A program made the translations under genes and the position numbers. From contig JAHBUE010000001.1 in assembly GCA_019638235.1 (NCBI GenBank), positions 186,001 to 250,000 of the forward strand: a stretch of DNA of 64,000 nt. The letters run 5' to 3'. Within the stretch, counting starts at the first letter, position 1; each line of letters begins with the position of its first letter. This document shows, piece after piece, positions 49,990-57,766 of this stretch. Below the pieces are notes generated by a model that saw only the letters and a list, made by a program, of their open reading frames with translations, was not told the origin of the DNA and did no database searches. The stretch is from Cyclobacteriaceae bacterium (GTDB lineage Bacteria; Bacteroidota; Bacteroidia; Cytophagales; Cyclobacteriaceae).

Positions 49990-52365
49990 TTATTCGTATT
50001 TTAAAGATTCAATTGGGTTTTTGATTGTTGCTATTATAATTTGATAAAGCACAGCAACCAGTGATGCCGTGCATAACATTATAAATGCAATAAAGATTGC
50101 TGAATAATAGTCACTCTGTTTGTAAACAAATTTATTCAGCCATTGTTGCGAAATTATCACAATGGGAATTATTGATAATATCGAACAGATAAATACTACT
50201 TTACAAAGCTGAAAAATGTAATTCAAGGATAGTTCGATCGTTGTAGCTCCTAATATCTTTCGAATCGCAATTTCCTTTGCTTTTGTCTGAGATAACAAGG
50301 CGCAAAGTCCCACAAGCCCAAATACACACAATAAAACGCATACTATTGAACCGGCTGTAAAAAGCTTAGCTTCCTTAAATTCTTCGCTATGAAGGGAATT
50401 AAATTTCTCCTCAATTATTAAGTACTCAAATGGAACATCTTTGGTCAAATCCCTCCAAGTTTTTTGGATAGCTTTAACGAAGCTTTCATTAATAGTTTCA
50501 GCCCTAACGATTAGCTTGCCACCATCAAAGTCCAATGCGCTGTATGGATGATAACCAATTACAGTTGGCCCTACTTGCTCCTTCAAATTACTGTATGTAA
50601 TATCTTTAAATATTCCGATTACTTTCCCCGGTAACTTGATTTTATTATCATCGGGTTCTAAATAATCATTCAATTCAAAAAGTCTCTTCCCCGTTTCATT
50701 GATAAGAATTGAAGATGTATCTGTTAAGATTTCAGAACTGAATGATCTACCCTCCAAAAGTTTGACCTCAAGGGTTTGTGTAAAGTCAATATCTCCGTAA
50801 TACGAACTCAATTCAATTTTTGAATCATCGATTTTAAGGCTGGATTTCCAGCGACCAGATATAGGATTTCCTGAACAGACTGTGCTGGAAATTACTTGAG
50901 GTATAGAATTAATATGATTTTTCAATACCTGGGGGTTGAATTCTTCCGGAAGGCCATTTAAATTGATTTCAATACAATTTGCAGTAGTATAACCGGGGTC
51001 ATGATTTTTAATGAAATTAATTTGATTAGAAACAACCAATGTAAATGACACTATAAATACACTGCCAATAACCTGAATGTAGAATATAGAACTCAAAAAT
51101 ATCGTTCTACCTTTTGAAAGAGTGGCTTTCCCAGATGAGATTGTAGAAGTTTTTAGCTTAGAATCGAGCACAAATGAAAAAGTCCCTAATGCAATGGCTA
51201 TAAAAAGAATGATAATTGTTAAAAGGCTCATTACTTTGCCCTGAAAAATAAAGCTACCGGTTATGCTTGCGTTCATTAAATCATTAAGGAACGGAATTAG
51301 TATGTAGATTAAAGAAATGCTAATAAAAAAACTAATACCAATGATGGTCAGAGATTCCGCAACAAATTGAACCCATCTGGATATTGGGCTGGCGCCAAAA
51401 ACTCTTCTTACAAAAGAAGCTTTTAGCTGAAGGAATGTTCTGGACTGGCTATAATTCGCATAATTGAAAATCGAAAGAAAAAGGATCAGGATTGAAACGA
51501 GTAATAAAGTATTCAGTGTTTTAATTTCCCGAACGGTTAGTATATTACTGAACGCTAACGGTATTTTAAATTCTGAAAAGAATGCTTCTTTTAATGGCTC
51601 AAGTTTAAAGGGTCTCTCAAAATCAATTTCGGAATCATACGGAAGAACTTGTTTTTGAGATGCTTCCAATTTTCTCTCTAATTCCAAAGTTGACGCTACT
51701 TTATTAAGGAGCAAGTAAGTAATCCCCGGATAGTCAAGGGCGAATTCAGATTCGGGAAGTGAAGGCTTAGATAACAACAATGAAAATTGCAAGTGTGAAT
51801 TAGATGGAACGTTGTCAAGTACGCCTGTAACTTGAAATGGCTGGTTATTAATTTCTACAGATTCGCCTACAACATCAGTGCTGCTGAATAGTCTGATTGC
51901 TAATGCCTTTGTTAAAACGATATTGTATGGATCCGTAAGTAGTTTGTTTAAGTTTCCAGTAATTAATTCAAAATCAAATATTTTCAGGAAATTGGAATCA
52001 GCATAAATGGAATTTTCAATTAATATTGATGTTGTTCCAGACTTATTGTTTCTTGTTAAATAAAGCTTCTTCTTCGTATGCAGGTGGGTGCTCGAACTTA
52101 CTTCTGGGAATATTTCAAGCTTTTGAGGCATTTGATGAAATGTTGTTAACCCGTCTTTATACAAAATTGGGTCATTCATGATCACTCGATAGATATTCTT
52201 GTAATTTTTGTGGCTTGAATCAGCTTGGAATTCATGGACAAGGAAAGTAAGGATTATAAAAGCCGATACAAACGCTAATGTAAATCCAAACATTAAGCTA
52301 AATGTGTATAACCTGTTTTTAAAAAATAAGGACCTAATTATAACCTTATAATTGCCTTTAATCAT
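49990..52365 (-). CDS. FtsX/MacB-type ABC transporter permease
   Basis: A 791-aa protein with the usual Bacteroidetes layout: one N-terminal membrane helix, a MacB-like periplasmic core domain (about 50-270), three helices with the first FtsX domain (about 285-400), a second periplasmic domain (about 440-665) and a final FtsX domain with AKEIAIRKILGAT. No ATPase subunit is encoded nearby. It overlaps the thioredoxin-like gene by 8 bp. It may export or sense a substrate such as the Cys-rich peptide of this operon (inference). AT-rich compared with neighbours outside the region. Confidence 0.9.
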   Translation of the reverse strand: MIKGNYKVIIRSLFFKNRLYTFSLMFGFTLAFVSAFIILTFLVHEFQADSSHKNYKNIYRVIMNDPILYKDGLTTFHQMPQKLEIFPEVSSSTHLHTKKKLYLTRNNKSGTTSILIENSIYADSNFLKIFDFELITGNLNKLLTDPYNIVLTKALAIRLFSSTDVVGESVEINNQPFQVTGVLDNVPSNSHLQFSLLLSKPSLPESEFALDYPGITYLLLNKVASTLELERKLEASQKQVLPYDSEIDFERPFKLEPLKEAFFSEFKIPLAFSNILTVREIKTLNTLLLVSILILFLSIFNYANYSQSRTFLQLKASFVRRVFGASPISRWVQFVAESLTIIGISFFISISLIYILIPFLNDLMNASITGSFIFQGKVMSLLTIIILFIAIALGTFSFVLDSKLKTSTISSGKATLSKGRTIFLSSIFYIQVIGSVFIVSFTLVVSNQINFIKNHDPGYTTANCIEINLNGLPEEFNPQVLKNHINSIPQVISSTVCSGNPISGRWKSSLKIDDSKIELSSYYGDIDFTQTLEVKLLEGRSFSSEILTDTSSILINETGKRLFELNDYLEPDDNKIKLPGKVIGIFKDITYSNLKEQVGPTVIGYHPYSALDFDGGKLIVRAETINESFVKAIQKTWRDLTKDVPFEYLIIEEKFNSLHSEEFKEAKLFTAGSIVCVLLCVFGLVGLCALLSQTKAKEIAIRKILGATTIELSLNYIFQLCKVVFICSILSIIPIVIISQQWLNKFVYKQSDYYSAIFIAFIMLCTASLVAVLYQIIIATIKNPIESLKYE

Positions 52366-53005
52366 TTTCAGTAAAATATTTATATGACATTTCTGCTAAA
52401 TAGGCTTCTGTTAATTCTGCTCCATTCTTGTGCGGTATAAAAAGATTTTTGACTGTAAGCTCTTTGTTTATGATGAAGAAAAATGGGGATGAGCTGGTTT
52501 CCAAGGGAATACCTAATGCCAATTCTTCATTCACAGCAAATATTCTGGCATTAATCTGCTGCTCTTTAAAGGCAGCAATGGTTTTACGTAATTCTTTAAT
52601 CGGAAGAATTACAACAATGTTATCCCAGCCGATTAAATTAGATGCTCCTTTGAGTTTTTCCGTAATCTTATCAAAGCACACATCGCATGATTTGTCCGTA
52701 ATCCTATAAATTAATTTTATCTCAGAGCCGATCCAATTTTTTAACTGATAATTTAGGTCGTCAGGTGTTATAAGCTTAGTACTTTGATTTACAGAATAAC
52801 CCTCATACTTAAGTTGCCACAATAAGGATTGATGAAAATTTTCCTTTGTTGTTATCAATAGTTCCTCACTGTTTTTAAGAGCGAATTCCTGATTAGCGAA
52901 TATTATAGACGTCTTTTTCTTAAAATTAAATAAGATATAAAGAGTGAAAGAATTTCCAATCACAGACAAGGCCAGAAGTAATAAGAGAATTTTTTTACTT
53001 AGCAT
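52358..53005 (-). CDS. Membrane-anchored thioredoxin-like protein
   Basis: A 215-aa protein with one N-terminal membrane helix (about residues 5-27). RITDKSCDVCFDKITEKL at about 97-114 carries a CxxC pair, and a later SSSPFFFIINKEL gives the cis-Pro turn and strand of a thioredoxin fold as in TlpA-like proteins. It lies 10 bp after the beta-propeller gene and overlaps the permease by 8 bp. A thiol-disulfide role toward the six-Cys peptide of this operon is an attractive inference. Confidence 0.7.
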   Translation of the reverse strand: MLSKKILLLLLALSVIGNSFTLYILFNFKKKTSIIFANQEFALKNSEELLITTKENFHQSLLWQLKYEGYSVNQSTKLITPDDLNYQLKNWIGSEIKLIYRITDKSCDVCFDKITEKLKGASNLIGWDNIVVILPIKELRKTIAAFKEQQINARIFAVNEELALGIPLETSSSPFFFIINKELTVKNLFIPHKNGAELTEAYLAEMSYKYFTEND

Positions 53006-53015
53006 AATTAAAAAA

Positions 53016-54218
53016 TCAAAAATCCTTCATTTGAAACCTGAAAATTATTGGGTTATCTCTCACGGTTGTTTCTTGAAATATTTGGGTTATATCAGGGTGT
53101 CTTTTGGAGAAACTCAGCCATGACTCCTTTTGTTTAATGCTCTCAACTCTTTGGATAAAGTCATGGCTATCTATAAATGAATAGTATTCACTATGGTAAT
53201 GGCTTCTTGGCAGATTGAGAAAGTTAGGAGTAATTTCGGAACCATCAAAACTCAAATCATCAATATACTGATTTATCAATTTTAGTGATTTGCTTTTCTT
53301 AGAGAATACTCCATGAACTATTTTTAAACCATTTGCATAAGAAAATATTAAGTGTTGATCGCCTTCAACTAATCCATTGATTCTGAATGAATAGTTAGTT
53401 GATTTCAAGGTTTCATAAAAATGCATAACATCTTTATAATGTGAACTAAGAATTGATAATGGCACTTTTTCTGAACCAAAATCAAAGCATAGCTCAGGAA
53501 TAATTTTTCTTTCTTTAATTGCGTAGATCGTGTCATTAAAGCTGTATAGAAATTTTATAGATGAATTATTGGAGGAGAAATTATTGAGATCCCCAAAGTG
53601 CATAAAACTTGTTTCATGCTCATTAATTGGAAAGCACTTGAAAACTATTTCCCCCTTCTTGTTGACAAAATTCAATTTATGATTAGCTCTTTTGTTATAG
53701 TAGGACGCCCCAATATATATTGCGAATAGATCGTCATTAATTCTTTGTGATGAATATCCATCAAGATCAACAAACCAATTATCAATTGTTTTACCATGCA
53801 TATCTGTTTCTACAAATTGTCTGCCTTTGTTATCATAAATGGTGATAGTATTTCTTACTGTGTCTACATGAAAATCAGTGAATGACCGGATTTCATTTGT
53901 GGTTGTCCTGCTAATTTTATTTATATATGAACCATCCTCATTAAATATGAAAAGCCCATTTGAGCACAAAATATAATAATGATTGTCAGCTACAATTAGT
54001 TTTACAATATCACCCATTAAGTTGTCCTCATTCGATTCAAGTTTGATGAACTGAGCCTTATCAAATATTTCTGAAGTATTAATGTTTAAAGACTCTTTTG
54101 AGTTAATCTTAATTACCTCAATTCTTGGGTTTTTATCAGGCCAAACCGCAGTACTTTCAGGAGAGTTGCAATAGATTAGAAATAATATGCAAATAGCAAT
54201 AACAAAAATTTCTCTCAT
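53016..54218 (-). CDS. 6-bladed beta-propeller lipoprotein
   Basis: A 400-aa protein with lipobox LIYC (Cys17). The start of the mature domain (FDKAQFIKLESNEDNLMGDIVKL-type segment) and the following blades (YYILCSNGLFIFNEDGSYINKI) fit the Bacteroidetes 6-bladed beta-propeller family (PF17170-like). In other Bacteroidetes such genes stand next to genes for short NVEALA-type secreted peptides, and here an 87-aa Cys-rich peptide gene lies 101 bp upstream. Binding or display of that peptide is possible but unproven. Confidence 0.82.
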   Translation of the reverse strand: MREIFVIAICILFLIYCNSPESTAVWPDKNPRIEVIKINSKESLNINTSEIFDKAQFIKLESNEDNLMGDIVKLIVADNHYYILCSNGLFIFNEDGSYINKISRTTTNEIRSFTDFHVDTVRNTITIYDNKGRQFVETDMHGKTIDNWFVDLDGYSSQRINDDLFAIYIGASYYNKRANHKLNFVNKKGEIVFKCFPINEHETSFMHFGDLNNFSSNNSSIKFLYSFNDTIYAIKERKIIPELCFDFGSEKVPLSILSSHYKDVMHFYETLKSTNYSFRINGLVEGDQHLIFSYANGLKIVHGVFSKKSKSLKLINQYIDDLSFDGSEITPNFLNLPRSHYHSEYYSFIDSHDFIQRVESIKQKESWLSFSKRHPDITQIFQETTVRDNPIIFRFQMKDF

Positions 54219-54319
54219 GTTTCAGGATTCGGTTATTAATACTTAATAAATTTCTGAAATTAATAAGAGTTGTTTCATACTAAATGTAATGAGTTTAGAA
54301 ACAACTCTTAAGGAAGATG

Positions 54320-54583
54320 CTAATTAGTTTCTTCTTCGCTTCCGGATTTACAACCAGAACATTTAGCCCCGGCAGAACAGCTTCCCTCTGAATCTTTGCA
54401 GCAATAAGCACCGCTTGATCCTTGACACAGTGGTCCCTTGTAGCTTGCTTGTGCATAAGCCGAGGGAACAAGAGTGATTTCAGATAATACCTCTGAGTTT
54501 GTTAAAAGACTTGTCATAAGAGCAGGTGCTCCTGTTACAATAAACGCTATTACGAATAGCATTCTTCTTAAATTGGTTTTCAT
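54320..54583 (-). CDS. Secreted Cys-rich peptide precursor, NVEALA-like
   Basis: An 87-aa precursor. Basic N-terminus and hydrophobic stretch (LFVIAFIVTGAPALM) are followed by a pro-segment (NSEVLSEITLVPSAYAQA) that may be cut after AYAQA. The rest, about 41 residues, has six Cys (LCQ, YCC, SCS, KCSGC) and an acidic tail ending EEETN. No GG leader. The layout recalls NVEALA-family peptides that lie beside 6-bladed beta-propeller genes, though the NVEALA motif itself is not present. It heads the leftward operon of cassette B. Confidence 0.75.
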   Translation of the reverse strand: MKTNLRRMLFVIAFIVTGAPALMTSLLTNSEVLSEITLVPSAYAQASYKGPLCQGSSGAYCCKDSEGSCSAGAKCSGCKSGSEEETN

Positions 54584-54654
54584 AAAATTAAAATTTTAAG
54601 GTTAAACATTTGACAATAATAGCTCTGAAGTTGCTGAAACCCAAAATCGAAATT

Positions 54655-54695
54655 ACCTGAAAAATCAGGTATAGAAAACACCCTATTTTTCAGGT
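54655..54695. promoter_or_regulatory. Paired 16-bp palindromes, cassette B operator candidate
   Basis: ACCTGAAAAATCAGGT (54655-54670) and ACCCTATTTTTCAGGT (54680-54695) are inverted-repeat boxes starting exactly 25 bp apart. The final T of box 2 is the first base of TATTTTTA (54695-54702), one base off the -7 consensus, just before the regulator ATG at 54706. Geometry is the same as in cassette A, but the sequence differs. Confidence 0.65.
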
Positions 54696-54705
54696 ATTTT
54701 TAAGC

Positions 54706-55326
54706 ATGAAACCATTACAACCCAAACACATCTTGTTGGTTGATGATCACGTATTATTTACCAAAGCATTGAAGAAGTTACTTGCATTGGATCTACCGGA
54801 AACCAATTTCTACACCGCTGCCAACGGTAAAGAAGCGTTGGATATGCTGGCACAACACCCGGTTGATGTGCTTGTGCTGGATATATCCATGCCCGAAATG
54901 AACGGGTATGATGCCTGCATAGCTACCCGGAAAAATTATCCCGATACACGTATTATCATTTTAACACAGCACAATACTGAATTCTTGACTCCGCATTTTA
55001 TGAAACAAGGTGCAGGATCGGTTCTTCAAAAGAATACAGATGAATTGGTTGAGGCTATCCAATCGGTATGGGAAACCGGGCGTTACATTTCAAACAAAAT
55101 GCGCAGTGATCTTGAAAAAATTTATGACCAAGATGAGGTGTCTCTTCCACTCACCAAACAAGCCCGGGAATTGATTTCGCACATTTCACAAGGAAAATCA
55201 AGCAAAGAGATAGCCACCCTTATGTGTCTGAGTGAAAATACCATAATGCTTAAGCAAACACATACTAGGAATACTGATGAGCTTGTTTCCTTTGCATTCA
55301 AGATCGGGCTTTTAAATGTAAATTAA
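54706..55326 (+). CDS. LuxR-type response regulator of cassette B with shortened recognition helix
   Basis: A 206-aa protein. Receiver domain about 1-125: DDH near residue 13, phosphorylation Asp in VLDISMPEMNG at about 62, TQ and a Lys in VLQKN. The HTH part reads ARELISHISQGKSSKEIATLMCLSENTIMLKQTHT. Compared with the cassette A regulator, six residues (EDYRKA there) are missing just after TI, that is, in the DNA-recognition helix, while the end (ELVSFAFKIGLL) is kept. No kinase gene is adjacent. It is divergent from the Cys-rich peptide operon and convergent with the gene at 55379. Confidence 0.88.
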   Translation: MKPLQPKHILLVDDHVLFTKALKKLLALDLPETNFYTAANGKEALDMLAQHPVDVLVLDISMPEMNGYDACIATRKNYPDTRIIILTQHNTEFLTPHFMKQGAGSVLQKNTDELVEAIQSVWETGRYISNKMRSDLEKIYDQDEVSLPLTKQARELISHISQGKSSKEIATLMCLSENTIMLKQTHTRNTDELVSFAFKIGLLNVN

Positions 55327-55378
55327 TCATGCTTTGTCTTACTCAAGAGAACAGTTCTGGTTTCGCTTCTCTAAATCC

Positions 55379-56473
55379 TCACTTCGGTACAACAACCCAC
55401 TCTTCTTCATTCCATGCAAATGTTCGGGTAATCATATTACCTGATTTTACATGCGTTGCTTTTACCCTGAAAAACCGTTTGCCCGCGGCAACATACATAG
55501 TTACATCAACGGGAACAATGGTGTTTCTTCCATCCTGTATAGTAACACCAAATAAGGCAGTACCCTTCACGGCATCGGCAACAACAATTTTAACCTCACC
55601 GGACATTTGAAAATCTGCCGGAAACCGGATGATTTTACGCTCAACTACACGTTCCGGCCGGGGCGGGTAAAACTCAACCCGTACTTCATCCAACACTATT
55701 CGTTCAACTTTTTCTTTACTCACACCTACAATTCTGTACCGGTAAGCACCAGTCTCCGAAAGACTATCCTTATAAACATACTTTTCTGTATGTGTTCCCA
55801 GCGCATTGGTTGTTATCGCTACATCATTTAATCTCTCTGCTTTTGGTTCTTTTGATTGCTGCCTGAAAATTTCAAAATGGTCAAGCTCATCAAGTTGTTG
55901 TTGACTTACCTGCCATGTAAGTACAACGTTCTTTCCTTCCTGTTCTGCCGATAAAGAAAGTGTATCGCGGCTTAACCGATTTTCAGGAAAACCAACGGAC
56001 AACGAACCTACCTGTATCATAAAATGGCATTGGTCGCCCAGAAAACCATCAATCAGCACGAGGTATTGCACGCCTTGTTTCAACGAATTCAATTCAATAA
56101 ATGTATCATTCTGGTCAGTAAACGTGGTGCAATGAATCAACTTATAGGTTTCGGTTTCACACGGGTTGCCTTCTATCACCACAACCTGCACGCCTTTAAA
56201 GTTTTTGCATTGCTGGTTGGTAATGTTCAGGTATTGTTTGCCCGAAACGGGGGTGTTAAAATAAAACCACTGGTCGTTATGATACACCAAGCAACTGTTT
56301 GTAAGCGCGCGGTTGATGCAAGCCCACTCAACGGTTGCTTTAAACGTGTTGGAATAAACCGGGGCAGAATCGGGCAGGAGTTCAATGCGGTTGGCAATAT
56401 TATCGTTGGTTACTTGTGCATAGGCAAAGAATGATGACAGAAACAATATATATATAATAGCTATGTTCCTCAT
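55379..56473 (-). CDS. Secreted protein with FnIII-like domain
   Basis: A 364-aa protein from ATG 56471-56473 (MRNIAIIYILFLSSFFAYAQ signal peptide); longer open frame upstream overlaps the helicase and is dropped. Residues about 25-160 form a beta-rich domain with several Cys (WACINRALTNSC, QQCKNF, GNPC, IHC). A fibronectin type III-like part follows (VVLTWQVSQQQLDELDHFEIFRQ ... YRYRIVGV), then a C-terminal beta-sandwich ending EEWVVVPK. No T9SS sorting motif in the usual form. A truncated copy lies at 49224. Confidence 0.78.
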   Translation of the reverse strand: MRNIAIIYILFLSSFFAYAQVTNDNIANRIELLPDSAPVYSNTFKATVEWACINRALTNSCLVYHNDQWFYFNTPVSGKQYLNITNQQCKNFKGVQVVVIEGNPCETETYKLIHCTTFTDQNDTFIELNSLKQGVQYLVLIDGFLGDQCHFMIQVGSLSVGFPENRLSRDTLSLSAEQEGKNVVLTWQVSQQQLDELDHFEIFRQQSKEPKAERLNDVAITTNALGTHTEKYVYKDSLSETGAYRYRIVGVSKEKVERIVLDEVRVEFYPPRPERVVERKIIRFPADFQMSGEVKIVVADAVKGTALFGVTIQDGRNTIVPVDVTMYVAAGKRFFRVKATHVKSGNMITRTFAWNEEEWVVVPK

Positions 56474-56483
56474 AAAAGAATAA

Positions 56484-57746
56484 TTACCTCTTCTTCCCTT
56501 TTTTCTTCTCATGAAACGCTCCTTTAAAATCAGGATTTTCCTTGCGCTTCTGCCGGTCTATTTCGCGGGCCATAACCTGTGCTTCTTCAAAAGGTGTTTC
56601 GGTAATCTCTACACCATCGGGTATTCGCCTCACCGGTATCTGTTCACGTATAAGGCGCTCAATTTTTTTTATGTGATACAGCTCTGCATCAGTTACAAAC
56701 GTAATGGCTGTGCCCTCATGAAAGGCACGCCCCGTGCGGCCAATCCGGTGCACGTAATCATCATACACAACGGGCACATCAAAATTGATTACATGCGAAA
56801 CCCCGGTTACATCAATGCCACGTGCCGTTACATCGGTAGAAACCAACACACGAAGGTTACCTTCTTTAAATTCATTCATGGCATTAATGCGGCTGTTCTG
56901 CCCCTTGTTAGAATGAATTACCCGCACCGACCCAAGACCTTTTCGGTCAATGAAGTGAAATACATTATCGGCCGTTTCTTTGTTGCGTGTAAAAATCATC
57001 ACGCGCGTAAACGCCTCTTCATGTGTAAGTAAGTGTTCTAAAAAATTGATTTTCGTTTTCAGATTTGGCACATAATAAACTTGCTGATGAACCTGGCTGG
57101 CCGCAGTAGCGGGAGGCGTTACTTCAATGCGCACCGGAAACTCCAAAAATTCGGCAGACAGTTTTTCAACACGCGGATTAAACGTAGCGGAAAAAAGCAT
57201 ATTCTGTCGCTTGCGCGGAATAACTTCAAACAGCTTGCGAAGCTGCGGCATAAACCCCATGTCCATCATCCGGTCGGCTTCATCCAGCACTAAGGTTCTT
57301 ATTTGTTTAACAGGAAGTTCATTCTTAAAATAAATTTCCATAAACCGGCCGGGCGTAGCCACTAATATGTCCACCCCTTGTTGAATGGCTGCGATTTGCG
57401 TTTTAGGCCCCACACCGCCATAAACCGGCAGAATACGCAAATCGGTATAGCGTGCCAATTGCTTTGTGTGTTCCGCTATCTGAATGGTCAGTTCTTTAGT
57501 GGGTGCAAGAATAATGGCTCTCGGTTCGGTTCCTTGTGCGTAACGCACTTTCATCAGCACCGGAATAACATAGGCAGCCGTTTTACCGGTACCGGTTTGC
57601 GCAATGCCAATTACTTCCTGGCCGCCCATCAGCAACGGAATACATTTCTGCTGAATTTCGGTTGGGCGTTCAAAACCCGCTTCGGCTATCGCGGTCAGCA
57701 ACTGCTTGTTTAATTTAAAATCATCAAAAGATAGAAGTGCTGCCAT
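56484..57746 (-). CDS. rhlE: DEAD-box RNA helicase, RhlE-like
   Basis: A 420-aa protein with all DEAD-box motifs: Q motif (FERPTEIQQKCIP), motif I AQTGTGKT, Ia APTKEL, II LDEADRM, III SATF, IV, V TDVTARGIDV and VI HRIGRTGR. The C-terminal tail is short and basic (EKKKGKKR). It unwinds RNA in ribosome assembly or mRNA decay. The start is 20 bp from the divergent pyrC start, and its presumed -7 element lies inside pyrC. The gene at 55379 begins 10 bp beyond its stop in the same direction. Confidence 0.93.
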   Translation of the reverse strand: MAALLSFDDFKLNKQLLTAIAEAGFERPTEIQQKCIPLLMGGQEVIGIAQTGTGKTAAYVIPVLMKVRYAQGTEPRAIILAPTKELTIQIAEHTKQLARYTDLRILPVYGGVGPKTQIAAIQQGVDILVATPGRFMEIYFKNELPVKQIRTLVLDEADRMMDMGFMPQLRKLFEVIPRKRQNMLFSATFNPRVEKLSAEFLEFPVRIEVTPPATAASQVHQQVYYVPNLKTKINFLEHLLTHEEAFTRVMIFTRNKETADNVFHFIDRKGLGSVRVIHSNKGQNSRINAMNEFKEGNLRVLVSTDVTARGIDVTGVSHVINFDVPVVYDDYVHRIGRTGRAFHEGTAITFVTDAELYHIKKIERLIREQIPVRRIPDGVEITETPFEEAQVMAREIDRQKRKENPDFKGAFHEKKKGKKR

Positions 57747-57753
57747 GCGGGCG

Positions 57754-57761
57754 TATTTTTG
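57754..57761 (+). promoter_or_regulatory. -7 promoter element of pyrC
   Basis: TATTTTTG, an exact TAnnTTTG, ends 5 nt before the pyrC ATG at 57767, so the message would be nearly leaderless. Confidence 0.6.
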
Positions 57762-57766
57762 CAGTT

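Noticed and set aside
55607..55831. Open frame on the plus strand opposite the 55379 gene, similar to one at 49296-49688
   Set aside because: The similarity arises only because the minus-strand gene is duplicated; the plus-strand frames are shadows.
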